A DNA stretch of 64,000 nucleotides, taken from contig NZ_VFNL01000001.1 of assembly GCF_006715565.1 (NCBI RefSeq), positions 682,001 to 746,000 of the forward strand. The letters run 5' to 3'. This document shows, one piece after another, positions 24,018 to 33,148 of the stretch (within the stretch, counting starts at the first letter, position 1; every line of letters starts with the position of its first letter). Under the pieces are notes generated by a model, which was not told the origin of the DNA, ran no database searches, and worked only from the letters and a program-made list of their open reading frames with translations. This DNA is from Microbacterium sp. SLBN-154 (GTDB lineage: Bacteria > Actinomycetota > Actinomycetes > Actinomycetales > Microbacteriaceae). The translations under genes were made by a program, and so were the position numbers.

Positions 24018-25163
24018 TCACGCGTCCCGGCGCACGAGCAGCACCGTGACGTCGTCGGGAGCGTGGCGCTCCTGAGCGAGCCGCACCGCTTCGGCGACCG
24101 CGCCGACGGGTCCGTGGGCGGCGATCACCCGCAGCACATGATCGAACGGATCGTCGTCGAGGATGTCGAGCAGACCGTCGCTGCAGCACAGGAACGCATC
24201 CCCCGGCTCGAGCTGCACCGACGCCGCCGCGCGGTCGAAGTCGAAGCCCATGCCCAGGGGCAGACCCGTCGAGCGCAGCGGTGTCCAGCTGCCGTCGGCC
24301 CGCAGGATGAACGCCAGGCTGTGGCCGGCGTCGACGAACGAGATCGTGCCCGAGTCGGGGTCGAGCTCGGCGTGCACGGCGGTGACGAACAGTCCCGCCC
24401 GTCCGAGGTCGGATTCCAGCAGCCTGTCGGCCTCCCCGACGGCGTCGGCGAGGCCGCGGTCGGGCGCGGTGCGAAGCGACGCCCGCACCGACGCGGCGAC
24501 GATCGCGGGTCCCGTGCCCTTGCCCATGACGTCGGCCAGCGTCATCCGCAGCTTTCCGTCGTGCAGGTACCAGTCGTAGAGATCCCCCATGAGCTGACCG
24601 GATGCCGTTGCGGCGGCCGCCAGGGTGTACCCGGCGATCTCGGGGGTCTCGCGGGGGAGGAGCGCCTGCTGCACGACCGTGGCATGGTCGAGGTCGTCTT
24701 CGGCCATGAGCTCGGTCTGCACCCACTGCGCCATCTCGCGCAGGAGCTCCACTTCCCGCGCGTCGAGGGACCGGGGCTGCGTGTCGAGGATGCACAGGGT
24801 GCCCACGTGCTCGCCGCCGGGCGCCTGAAGCGGGTGGCCGGCGTAGAACCGGAGGTGCGGGTCGCCCACGACGAACGGATTCTCGGCGAAATAGTCGTCG
24901 ATGCTCGCGTCCTCGACGATGAGCGTGTCACCGGTGCGGACGGTGAGATCGCAGAAGGCGCCCTCCCGTGAGGCCTCGTTGCCGCCGAGGCCGATCTGCG
25001 ACTTCCGCCACTGACGGTCGCGGTCCAGGAGCGTGACGCTCACCATCGGCACGCCGAAGATCTCCTGGGCAAGGCGTGTCACCCGGTCCACGCGCGCATC
25101 CGGGCGGGTGTCGAGCAAGCCGAGAGCCTCGATGGCGCGCTGTCGTCGATCGTCGTCGAACAA
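24018..25163 (-). CDS. GAF-domain PP2C (SpoIIE/RsbU-type) phosphatase
   Basis: Soluble regulator of 381 aa. Residues about 20-160 form a GAF sensor (TRLAQEIFGVPMVSVTLLD...FYAGHPLQ). The rest is a PP2C phosphatase with metal-binding Asp motifs MGDLYDW, LADVMGKGTG, FVDAGHS, CCSDGLLD and the terminal DDVTVLLV. It should dephosphorylate the STAS protein encoded downstream. The start is probably TTG 25163 after a G-rich RBS, because no good ATG or GTG lies in frame near the domain start; this is uncertain. Confidence 0.88.
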   Translation of the reverse strand: MFDDDRRQRAIEALGLLDTRPDARVDRVTRLAQEIFGVPMVSVTLLDRDRQWRKSQIGLGGNEASREGAFCDLTVRTGDTLIVEDASIDDYFAENPFVVGDPHLRFYAGHPLQAPGGEHVGTLCILDTQPRSLDAREVELLREMAQWVQTELMAEDDLDHATVVQQALLPRETPEIAGYTLAAAATASGQLMGDLYDWYLHDGKLRMTLADVMGKGTGPAIVAASVRASLRTAPDRGLADAVGEADRLLESDLGRAGLFVTAVHAELDPDSGTISFVDAGHSLAFILRADGSWTPLRSTGLPLGMGFDFDRAAASVQLEPGDAFLCCSDGLLDILDDDPFDHVLRVIAAHGPVGAVAEAVRLAQERHAPDDVTVLLVRRDA

Positions 25164-25272
25164 GGAAACCCCCCCACTGGTTCGTCGTCGGCGAATCTCC
25201 AGTATGTCGAGGATCGGCGGGTCGTGGGGAGGGTTCGGAAAATGCTTGCGCGGGCGGCGATAACCTGATCCG

Positions 25273-25938
25273 GTGGATGTCGCACCGTCCGAGCCGACGC
25301 CGGGGTCGGCCTCGACCGAGCCGTCGGAACCCGTCCTGCCCCACGGCGTCGGTCCCTGGCCCGGCGGGCCGGACGCCTGGCCGGACGACCCGCGGTACGA
25401 CCCCGACCTGCTGGCCGGCGGTGACACCCGAAACGTCGTCGACGCGTACCGGTACTGGCGGATGGACGCGATCGTCGCCGACCTCGACCGACGTCGCCAT
25501 AGCTTCCACGTCGCGATCGAGAACTGGCAGCACGACATGAACATCGGCTCGATCGTGCGGAGCGCGAACGCCTTCCTCGCCGCCGAGGTGCACATCGTCG
25601 GCCGGCGGCGGTGGAACCGGCGCGGGGCGATGGTCACCGACCGGTACCAGCACGTGCGCCACCACGAGGATGTCGCAGCCTTCGCCGCGTGGGCGGAGGG
25701 CGAGGGGCTCCCCGTCATCGCGATCGACAACGTCGAAGGGTCGGTAGCGCTCGACCGCGCCGACCTCCCCGAGCGATGCGTGCTGCTGTTCGGTCAGGAG
25801 GGTCCGGGGCTGTCGCCCGAGGCGCTCGCCGCCGCATCGGCCGTGGTCGAGATCACCCAGTACGGTTCGACCCGGTCGATCAACGCCTCCGCCGCGGGCG
25901 CCGTCGTCATGTACGAGTGGTGTCGCCGCTGGGCGTGA
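25273..25938 (+). CDS. SpoU/TrmH-family RNA 2'-O-methyltransferase
   Basis: SPOUT methyltransferase of 221 aa. The three SpoU motifs are present: NIGSIVRSANAFLA, LLFGQEGPGLSPEAL, and ITQYGSTRSINASAAGAVVMYEW, forming the knot that binds SAM. A Pro-rich, disordered N-terminal 50 residues precede it. GTG 25273 follows TAACCT (25261-25266) by six bases. Whether tRNA or rRNA is the target cannot be told. It is divergent from the GAF-PP2C operon. Confidence 0.9.
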   Translation: MDVAPSEPTPGSASTEPSEPVLPHGVGPWPGGPDAWPDDPRYDPDLLAGGDTRNVVDAYRYWRMDAIVADLDRRRHSFHVAIENWQHDMNIGSIVRSANAFLAAEVHIVGRRRWNRRGAMVTDRYQHVRHHEDVAAFAAWAEGEGLPVIAIDNVEGSVALDRADLPERCVLLFGQEGPGLSPEALAAASAVVEITQYGSTRSINASAAGAVVMYEWCRRWA

Positions 25939-26030
25939 CGGTGCTCCCCCGCGCGGCGTGACAGTGCTTCCCCGCGGGGCGTGACCTTGGTCCCCTGGTG
26001 GGTGCCGACCCCGACCGCCATGCTGGAGCG

Positions 26031-27971
26031 ATGGGGGTGGTGAGGGCTCTGGTGCGGTACCCGATCATCGCGGCGACGCTCGTCGTTCTGGCGGCGGTGG
26101 CGATCATCGCCTCCGCGGGCGGGGAGCAGCAGGCGCGGTGGATCGCGAGCGCGTACGTGGGGCTGTTCATCGCGTGGACGCTCATCCGGATGGTGCGCGA
26201 CGTGCTGCGCGGGCACATCGGCCTGGACGTGCTGGCGGTCGTGGCGATGGTCGCCACCCTCGCCGTCGGCGAGTACCTGGCCTCCCTCATCATCGTGCTG
26301 ATGCTCTCCGGTGGAGAGGCGCTCGAGGACTTCGCGGCGCGACGGGCGACGCGCGACCTGACTGCTCTCCTCGATCGGTCGCCGCGCACCGCGCACGTCG
26401 TGGTGCGCCCACCCGGGTCAGCGACGGCGGACGGGACGGCGACGGCCTCGGAGCGGATCAAGGACGTTCCCGTCGACGAGGTCGCCGTCGGCGACATCCT
26501 GCTCGTGCGTCCCTCCGAAATCGTGCCCGTCGACGGCGAACTGCAGAGCGAAACCGGCACGTTCGACGAGTCCTCTCTCACCGGCGAGAGCATGCCGGTG
26601 GTCCACGACCGGGGGATGGAGGTGTTCTCGGGAGCGGTCAACGGGTCGGAGGCCGTGCGCATCCGGGCGAGCCGCCCGAGTTCCGAAAGCCAGTACCAGC
26701 AGATCGTGGCCCTCGTGAAGCAGGCCCAGGCCTCCCGGGCGCCGGTGGTGCGGCTCGCCGATCGCTTCGCGATCCCGTTCACGGCCGTGTCGCTCGTTCT
26801 CGCCGGCACCGCGTGGACGATCTCGGGCGATCCGGCGCGCTTCGCCGAAGTCCTGGTGCTCGCCACCCCGTGCCCCCTGCTCATCGCGGCGCCCGTGGCC
26901 TTCCTCGGCGGGCTTTCCCGCGCGGCGAAGGCCGGCGTCATCGTCAAGGGCGGCGGGATCATCGAGCGCCTCGCGCGGGCGCGGTCGGCGTGCTTCGACA
27001 AGACCGGCACGCTCACGGCGGGACGGCCCGAGCTCGTCGACGTGCGACCGGCCGACGGGTTCGATCGTCGCGAGCTGCTGACCCTCGCCGCGTCGGCTGA
27101 GCAGTACTCGACCCACGTGCTGGCCGAAGGGGTGCGCCGTGTCGCGGCCGCGGAGGGCATCGCGCTTCGTCCGGCCGAGGCGGCGACGGAGGTGGCGACC
27201 AACGGGGTGACCGCGGTCATCGGCGGCGCGCCGGTCGCCGTGGGGAAGCCGGCGTTCATCGCCGGGCGCGCACCCGCCCTGACCCGCACGCACCTCGTCT
27301 CGGGGCAGGCCGCGGCCTACGTCGCGGTGGGCGACCGCTTCGCGGGCGCCCTCGTGCTCGCCGACGCCGTCCGGCCCGAGTCGGCGGCCGTGGTGGACTG
27401 GCTTCGCGGCAACGGCGTCGAACGGGTGACCATGCTCACCGGCGACGCGGAGTCCACCGCCGCCGCCATCGCGTCGCAGGTCGGGATCACCGAGGTGCAC
27501 GCCGAACTCCTCCCACCCGAGAAGGTCCACCTCGCCGCCGGCATGCAGCCGAGGCCCACGATGATGGTCGGCGACGGCGTCAATGACGCCCCGGTGCTCG
27601 CCGCCTCCGACATCGGCGTGGCGATGGGTGCGCGCGGGGCGACCGCCGCCGGTGACGCCGCCGACGTCGTCGTGGTCGTCGACTCCCTGGCGAAGGTCGT
27701 CGAGGCCGTGGCGATCAGCCGCCACACGCTTCGCGTGGCGCTCACGGCGATCTGGATCGGGATCGCCCTCAGCATCGGTCTCATGATCGTGGCGATGACC
27801 GGCGTCATCCCGGCCGTCGCGGGCGCCCTCATCCAGGAGGGGGTCGATCTCGCGACGATCCTCTACGCCCTCCGCGCGCTGCGGGGGCCGGTGCCGGTGA
27901 TCGGCGCGGCGCCGGCGGTCACGCTCCCGCGGTCAGCCACGCCCGACCGCGCACCCGGCGCCCCAGCGTGA
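26031..27971 (+). CDS. Heavy-metal P1B-type ATPase
   Basis: Metal exporter of 646 aa: phosphatase loop LTGES, phosphorylation site DKTGTLT, hinge GDGVNDAP, and a metal-binding TPCP motif (ATPCPLL) in the transmembrane core instead of CPC or SPC. No N-terminal metal-binding domain is present, and the protein is somewhat short for CopA. The selectivity is unclear. ATG 26031 with RBS CTGGAG is preferred over ATG 25998. Its 3' end overlaps the convergent MATE gene by 53 bases. Confidence 0.9.
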   Translation: MGVVRALVRYPIIAATLVVLAAVAIIASAGGEQQARWIASAYVGLFIAWTLIRMVRDVLRGHIGLDVLAVVAMVATLAVGEYLASLIIVLMLSGGEALEDFAARRATRDLTALLDRSPRTAHVVVRPPGSATADGTATASERIKDVPVDEVAVGDILLVRPSEIVPVDGELQSETGTFDESSLTGESMPVVHDRGMEVFSGAVNGSEAVRIRASRPSSESQYQQIVALVKQAQASRAPVVRLADRFAIPFTAVSLVLAGTAWTISGDPARFAEVLVLATPCPLLIAAPVAFLGGLSRAAKAGVIVKGGGIIERLARARSACFDKTGTLTAGRPELVDVRPADGFDRRELLTLAASAEQYSTHVLAEGVRRVAAAEGIALRPAEAATEVATNGVTAVIGGAPVAVGKPAFIAGRAPALTRTHLVSGQAAAYVAVGDRFAGALVLADAVRPESAAVVDWLRGNGVERVTMLTGDAESTAAAIASQVGITEVHAELLPPEKVHLAAGMQPRPTMMVGDGVNDAPVLAASDIGVAMGARGATAAGDAADVVVVVDSLAKVVEAVAISRHTLRVALTAIWIGIALSIGLMIVAMTGVIPAVAGALIQEGVDLATILYALRALRGPVPVIGAAPAVTLPRSATPDRAPGAPA

Positions 27972-29259
27972 CCAGACGCGCGAGCATGTAGACGCCGAAG
28001 AACGCCACCGCCAGCCACGCCAGGCCCGCGGCGCCGGTCGGGGCGATCATGGCCACGAGCACCAGCGCGGGAACGAACGGCACGAGGTTCAGCACCCCGA
28101 CGATCGCGAGGTATCTTCCGTCGCCCGCTCCGATCAGCACGCCGTCGAGCACGAACACCACGCCGCAGACCGGTTGGGTCACGGCGAGAACCAGCAGGGC
28201 CGGCTGCACGAGGGCAGCGAGCGCCGGGTCGCCGGTGAACACCAGGCCGATGACTCCGGATGCCGCGGCGATGACTCCGCCGACGATGACGCCGAACCAC
28301 GCTCCCCAGGCCACCGTGCGGCCGAGCACGCGGCGCACGAACGGTTCGTCGCCGGCGCCGAGGCCCTTGCCGATCAGCGCCTGCGCGGCGATGGCCAGGG
28401 CGTCGAGCGCGAAGGCCGCAGTGGAGAAGATCGTGAAGGCCACCTGCCACCCGGCGAGCTCGTCGGTGCCGAGGCCGGTCGCGACCGCGACGGTCGCGAG
28501 CAGCGCCACGCGCAGCGACACCGTGCGCAGGAACATCCATCCGCCCTGCAGAGCGGAGCCGCGCACGCCGTCGCGCTGCGGGCGGACGGATGCCGCGTGC
28601 CGGCGCGCCAGCCGGCCGATGACCACCACGTAGGCCGCCACCATGCCCCACTGGGCGACGACCGTACCGGCAGCCGACCCCGCGATCCCCCACCCGAAGA
28701 CGTAGATGAACACCCAGTTCAGCACCGCGTTGGCGCCGAATCCGAGCCCCGCGATCCACAGGGGTGTCACCGTGTTCTGCATGCCGCGCAGGAGGCCGGT
28801 CGCGGCGAAGACGATGAGCATGGCCGGCAGGCCCCACATCGAGATGCCGAGGTAGATCTGCGCGTCGGCGGCGACCTCGGCGCCGGCGCCGAACAGGCCG
28901 ACGAGGAACGGGGTGGCGAGGTATCCCGCAAGGGCGAGGATCGCTCCGATGCCGAGGGCCAGCCACATGCCGTCGATGCCGACCGATACCGCGCGCGAGG
29001 GGTCGCCCGCCCCGAACCGCCGGGCGACGGCGGGAGTGGTGGAGTAGGCGAGGAACACCATCAGCCCGACGATCGTCTGCAGGACCGCCGCTCCGATGCC
29101 GAGTGCCGCCAGCGGCGCGATCCCGAGGTGGCCGACGAAGGCCGAGTCGAGGATGAGGAAGAGCGGCTCGGCGATGAGCGCGCCGAGCGCGGGGACGGCG
29201 AGCCTCAGGATGTCGCGATTCAGCGTCATCCGTCCGGTCTTCTGCTCGCTCCCGCTCAC
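27919..29259 (-). CDS. MATE-family efflux transporter (DinF-like)
   Basis: Multidrug/cation antiporter of 446 aa with twelve predicted helices and two internally similar halves; N-terminal LRLAVPALGALIAEPLFLILDSAFVGHLG is typical. GTG 29259 lies seven bases after TACGCT (29267-29272 on the minus strand), a leaderless arrangement; ATG 29229 is an alternative start. The gene faces the metal ATPase tail to tail with overlapping coding ends, and is divergent from the M13 peptidase across a 401-base intergenic region. Confidence 0.9.
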   Translation of the reverse strand: MSGSEQKTGRMTLNRDILRLAVPALGALIAEPLFLILDSAFVGHLGIAPLAALGIGAAVLQTIVGLMVFLAYSTTPAVARRFGAGDPSRAVSVGIDGMWLALGIGAILALAGYLATPFLVGLFGAGAEVAADAQIYLGISMWGLPAMLIVFAATGLLRGMQNTVTPLWIAGLGFGANAVLNWVFIYVFGWGIAGSAAGTVVAQWGMVAAYVVVIGRLARRHAASVRPQRDGVRGSALQGGWMFLRTVSLRVALLATVAVATGLGTDELAGWQVAFTIFSTAAFALDALAIAAQALIGKGLGAGDEPFVRRVLGRTVAWGAWFGVIVGGVIAAASGVIGLVFTGDPALAALVQPALLVLAVTQPVCGVVFVLDGVLIGAGDGRYLAIVGVLNLVPFVPALVLVAMIAPTGAAGLAWLAVAFFGVYMLARLVTLGRRVRGRAWLTAGA

Positions 29260-29330
29260 CCCACCGAGCGTAGAACCCGCCGGCGACACCGGTCGTGATC
29301 TGCTCCCGAGTCGCGTGGCCGCGGTCGCAC

Positions 29331-29563
29331 GAATCGCCGACCCGTCAGAAAACGCGGCTTCGCCGCATCCCGGGCCGCGTTTTTCGACGGTTCGCGGCTG
29401 AGTGCGGGCGTACGGATCGCCGACCCGTCAGAAGACGCGGCTCCGCCGCATCCTGAGCCGCGACTTTTGACGGTTCGCGGCTGCGTGCAGGCGCACGGAT
29501 CGCCGACCCGTCAGAAAACGCGGCTCCGCCGCATCCTGAGCCGCGTTTTTCGGCGGTTCGCGT
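29331..29563. repeat. Three tandem 83-bp palindromic (REP-like) repeats
   Basis: Units start at 29331, 29414 and 29497; the first two are exactly 83 bases and the third is partial. Each contains a hairpin such as 29342-29358 pairing with 29374-29390 (CCGTCAGAAAACGCGGC with GCCGCG...GACGG). The units differ at a few positions, including the stem. They fill most of the 401-base gap between the divergent MATE and M13 genes; I see no gene in the rest of that gap, only the leaderless promoters at its two ends. A related palindrome lies at 55491-55543. Confidence 0.85.
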
Positions 29564-29660
29564 GGAAGGAGCGCGCGGAGCGGGGGGTGCGGCGCGGGTC
29601 GACGGGCGAGCGACAGCCGCTCGGACGCCGCCCGCAGAACCGCCGCCTATCCTGGAACCC

Positions 29661-31643
29661 ATGACCGATGCACTTCGCTCCGGCCTTGCGCTCGACGAGC
29701 TCAGCGACGAGATCCGCCCGCAGGACGACCTTTTCCGCCACGTGAACGGCTCGTGGCTCGACCGCACCGAGATCCCCGACGACAAGGCGAGGTGGGGATC
29801 GTTCCACCTCATCGCCGAGCAGGCCGAGAAAGACGTCCGGGCGATCATCGAGGAGTCGCAGGACGCCGAGCCCGGCACCGAGACCCGCAAGATCGGCGAC
29901 CTCTACGCCAGCTTCATGGACGAAGGCCGCATCGCCGAACTCGGCGCCGCGCCACTGACCGCGCAGCTGGCGCGGATCGACGAGGTCGCCAGCATCCCCG
30001 ACTTCCTCCGTCTGGTGGGCGCGTTCGAGCGCGAGGGCGCGGGCTCGCTCATGGTGCTCTACGTCGAGCCCGATCCCGGCAACCCGCAGCGGTACGTGCC
30101 GTTCTTCGTGCAGGGTGGGCTGAGCCTTCCCGACGAGAGCTACTACCGCCTGGAGAACTTCGCCGACACCCGCACGGCGTTCCGGGCCCACCTCGAGAAG
30201 ATGCTGGAGCTCGCCGGGGTCGCCGACGCCGCGGCATCCGCTGACCGCATCTTCTCGCTCGAGACCGAGCTGGCGACCCACCACTGGGACAACGTCAAGA
30301 GCCGCGACGCGGTCGCCACCTACAACCTGCGCACCTGGGAGCAGGTCAAGAGCCTCGCCGGCGCCGACCTCCAGCCGTGGCTGGAGGGTCTCGCGCCCGG
30401 GTTTGAGGACGCGTTCGGCGACGTCGTCGTCTACCAGCCGAGCTTCATCGAGGGGCTCGGCGGACTGCTGCGCGAAGACCGGCTCGAGGACTGGAAGGCG
30501 TGGCTGCGCTTCCAGGTCGTGCACGCGCTCGCGCCATTCCTGTCGGATGACTTCGTCGCGGCGAACTTCGCGTTCTACGGCACTCAGCTCACCGGCGTGC
30601 CCGTCAACCGCGAACGCTGGAAGCGCGGGGTGAGCCTCACCGAGGCGGCCATGGGCGAGGCGATCGGGAAGGTCTACGTCGACCGGCACTTCCCGCCGGC
30701 GGCGAAGGACGCGATGGACGAGCTCGTCGCGAATCTCATCGAGGCGTACCGGCAGAGCATCTCCGAGCTCGAGTGGATGACGCCCGAGACCCGCGAGCGG
30801 GCCCTTGCGAAGCTCGAGGCCTTCACGCCGAAGATCGGGTACCCCGTGAAGTGGAAGGACTACTCCTCGCTCGAGATCGACGAGGCCGACCTCGTGGGGA
30901 ACGTCCGCCGCTCGCACATCTGGGAGCACGACCGTCAGCTGGCCAAGGTCGGCGGACCGATCGATCGCGACGAGTGGTACATGACGCCGCAGACGGTGAA
31001 CGCGTACTACAACCCGCTGATGAACGAGATCGTGTTCCCGGCGGCGATCCTGCAGTACCCGTTCTTCGACGAGACCCGCGACGCGGCCGCCAACTACGGT
31101 GGCATCGGCGCGGTGATCGGTCACGAGATCGGTCACGGCTTCGACGACCAGGGGAGCCGTTTCGACGGCGACGGGTCGCTTCGCGACTGGTGGACGGATG
31201 CCGACCGTGCGGCCTTCGAGGAGCGCACCGGCGTGCTGATCGAGCAGTACAACGCGCTCGTCCCGCAGGGCCTCGCAGAGGAGAACACGGTCAATGGCGC
31301 ACTCACGATCGGTGAGAACATCGGCGACCTGGGCGGCCTCGGCATCGCGATCAAGGCCTACCGCCTGTCGCTCGGAGCCGACCTCGAGGGCACCCCGGTG
31401 GAGGGTCCCGAGGTCGACGGGTACACCGGCATCCAGCGCCTGCTGCTGTCATGGGCGCAGATCTGGCAGCAGAAGGGGCGCGACGCCGAGACGATCCGCC
31501 TGTTGACGATCGACCCGCACTCGCCGAACGAGTTCCGCTGCAACCAGATCGTCCGTAACATCGATGCGTTCTACGACGCGTTCGATGTCGCCGAGTCCGA
31601 TGCCCTGTGGCTCGAGAAGGACAAGCGCGTCACCATCTGGTAA
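29661..31643 (+). CDS. M13-family zinc metallopeptidase (PepO/neprilysin-like)
   Basis: Oligopeptidase of 660 aa. The zinc site is VIGHEIGHGFDDQG with the third ligand Glu in GENIGDLGG, and the substrate-binding NAYYNP and terminal HSPNEFRCN...C..W-like end are present. No signal peptide, so it probably degrades peptides in the cytoplasm. ATG 29661 follows TATCCT (29648-29653) by exactly seven bases, hence probably leaderless. Confidence 0.95.
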   Translation: MTDALRSGLALDELSDEIRPQDDLFRHVNGSWLDRTEIPDDKARWGSFHLIAEQAEKDVRAIIEESQDAEPGTETRKIGDLYASFMDEGRIAELGAAPLTAQLARIDEVASIPDFLRLVGAFEREGAGSLMVLYVEPDPGNPQRYVPFFVQGGLSLPDESYYRLENFADTRTAFRAHLEKMLELAGVADAAASADRIFSLETELATHHWDNVKSRDAVATYNLRTWEQVKSLAGADLQPWLEGLAPGFEDAFGDVVVYQPSFIEGLGGLLREDRLEDWKAWLRFQVVHALAPFLSDDFVAANFAFYGTQLTGVPVNRERWKRGVSLTEAAMGEAIGKVYVDRHFPPAAKDAMDELVANLIEAYRQSISELEWMTPETRERALAKLEAFTPKIGYPVKWKDYSSLEIDEADLVGNVRRSHIWEHDRQLAKVGGPIDRDEWYMTPQTVNAYYNPLMNEIVFPAAILQYPFFDETRDAAANYGGIGAVIGHEIGHGFDDQGSRFDGDGSLRDWWTDADRAAFEERTGVLIEQYNALVPQGLAEENTVNGALTIGENIGDLGGLGIAIKAYRLSLGADLEGTPVEGPEVDGYTGIQRLLLSWAQIWQQKGRDAETIRLLTIDPHSPNEFRCNQIVRNIDAFYDAFDVAESDALWLEKDKRVTIW

Positions 31644-31717
31644 TCCCGCCGGTCTGGTGGCGAAGGCCGTCTTCGCGTAGACAGTTGATCGAACCGTCTG
31701 GCAGGAGGGACAGTCGC

Positions 31718-32668
31718 GTGGCGATGCCCATCGAACCGCCCTCGCAGGGGTCTTCCGGCCCCGGCTTCCGTCGGGAAGCCGAACCGCTGCGCGGACCCCG
31801 CCGCGGGCGCGCGCGCACCTCGCGTCGCGGCGGGGGCGGCACGCGCACGTTCACCACGACGCTGCGCGCCCTCGACGCGGTCGCCGCGTCGGGCGCGCAG
31901 GTCTCTGTGCGCATCACCGACCTCGACCGCGGCACCACCGTGCTCGCCGGCGACGACCATGTCACGCAGCCGGTCGCCGGCCTCGGCGTCGTGCCGCTGC
32001 TGATCGAGGTCGCGGCGCAGTTCGAGGGCGGAACCCTCGACCCCCTCGAGCTGTTCGACCGGGCGGGCCTTGCCGGCATCGAGGGGGCGGGGCTCTGGCA
32101 GCACCTGAAGGTGCCGACCCTGCCGCTTGTCGACATGGCGGTGCTCGCCGCCGCCGCGGGTGACGGCCTTGCGGCGAACGGGCTGCTCGAGCGGGTGGGT
32201 CTGCCCGCCGTGCGGGCGCGCATCGACGCACTCGGGCTCACGCGCACCGCACTCCTCGACCGGTTCCGCGACCACCGGGGGCCCGACGACGCCCCGCACT
32301 TCGCCCTGAGCTCGGCGCGCGACCTCGCGGAGATCTTCGCAGCTCTCGCCAACAGCCAGGCCGTGTCCCCCGCGGTCAGCGCGCAGGTGGCGGAGTGGCT
32401 CACCCTCAACCACGATCTGTCCCTCGTCGCCTCGGCCACGGGGCTCGACCCGTTCGCGCACGAGAGCGATGACCACGGACTGCTCTTCCTCAACAAGACC
32501 GGCCGCGACCGCGGCATCCGTGTCGAGGCCGGCGTGATCGCCGGACCCCGCGCCGGTGTCTCCTACGCCCTCATCGTGTGCTTCGACGACCTGTCGGTCA
32601 TGCACCGCAGCCGTGCGCACGAGGCGTTCCGCACTCTCGGGGTGGAGCTGATGGAGTACGTGTACTGA
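31718..32668 (+). CDS. Beta-lactamase-fold protein lacking the SxxK catalytic motif
   Basis: Protein of 316 aa with the overall layout of class A serine beta-lactamase-like hydrolases. The C-terminal KTG triad is visible (LFLNKTGRDRGI, then a strand ending YALIVCFDD). At the place of the nucleophile helix the sequence reads QPVAGLGVVPLLIEV, with no SxxK, so it is unlikely to be catalytic. The first 45 residues are Arg/Gly/Pro-rich and disordered. GTG 31718 has RBS AGGAGGGA. Possibly a peptidoglycan-binding or regulatory pseudoenzyme. Confidence 0.75.
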   Translation: MAMPIEPPSQGSSGPGFRREAEPLRGPRRGRARTSRRGGGGTRTFTTTLRALDAVAASGAQVSVRITDLDRGTTVLAGDDHVTQPVAGLGVVPLLIEVAAQFEGGTLDPLELFDRAGLAGIEGAGLWQHLKVPTLPLVDMAVLAAAAGDGLAANGLLERVGLPAVRARIDALGLTRTALLDRFRDHRGPDDAPHFALSSARDLAEIFAALANSQAVSPAVSAQVAEWLTLNHDLSLVASATGLDPFAHESDDHGLLFLNKTGRDRGIRVEAGVIAGPRAGVSYALIVCFDDLSVMHRSRAHEAFRTLGVELMEYVY

Positions 32669-32678
32669 GCCCGGTCGG

Positions 32679-33140
32679 TCACCCCTGCGGCGAGGACGCC
32701 TTCACGAGCGCCTCGATCTCGTCCGCGAGGTCGGCGACCGGGCGCCGGGCGTCGAGCTCGAGCGTCGCCGACCGACGGAGGAGGGGCTCGACCTCGATCG
32801 TGTATCGGCGGATCTCCTCCTGCTGAGCGGGCGTCTTGCCGTACGGGTTGTTCGCGCGCCGCGTGACCCGGTCGAGGAGCACGTCGATCGGTGCGCTGAG
32901 CAGGACCACCTGGGCGAACCGGTCGCGGAACACGCCCTGATTCTCAGCGGTGCCCGAGACCACGACGTCCTCATGCGTGGCGAGGAGTCGCGTCATCCGC
33001 TCTTCTTCCCAGGGGCCGCCGTCGCCGTCGGTCCAGCCCTCGTAGTCCGTGTCGACGGTCAGGTGACCGCGCCGCGCGAGCTCGGCGAGAACGGTCGACT
33101 TGCCGGTTCCGGACATGCCGGTGATGAGGATGCGGGCCAC
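32679..33140 (-). CDS. Small P-loop kinase (AAA/adenylate kinase-like)
   Basis: Nucleotide-binding protein of 153 aa with Walker A GMSGTGKST, a VDTDYEGW segment, and a lid-type region RVTRRANNPYGKT. It resembles small shikimate/gluconate-kinase-like proteins of actinobacteria whose substrate is unknown. It starts at GTG 33140, nine bases before the stop of the AIM24-like gene is reached on the upstream side, so the two are probably one operon. Confidence 0.82.
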   Translation of the reverse strand: MARILITGMSGTGKSTVLAELARRGHLTVDTDYEGWTDGDGGPWEEERMTRLLATHEDVVVSGTAENQGVFRDRFAQVVLLSAPIDVLLDRVTRRANNPYGKTPAQQEEIRRYTIEVEPLLRRSATLELDARRPVADLADEIEALVKASSPQG

Positions 33141-33148
33141 GAGGCGCC

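Noticed and set aside
29331..29563. CRISPR array
   Set aside because: Only three units, contiguous without spacers, each an internal palindrome of 83 bases, and no cas genes.
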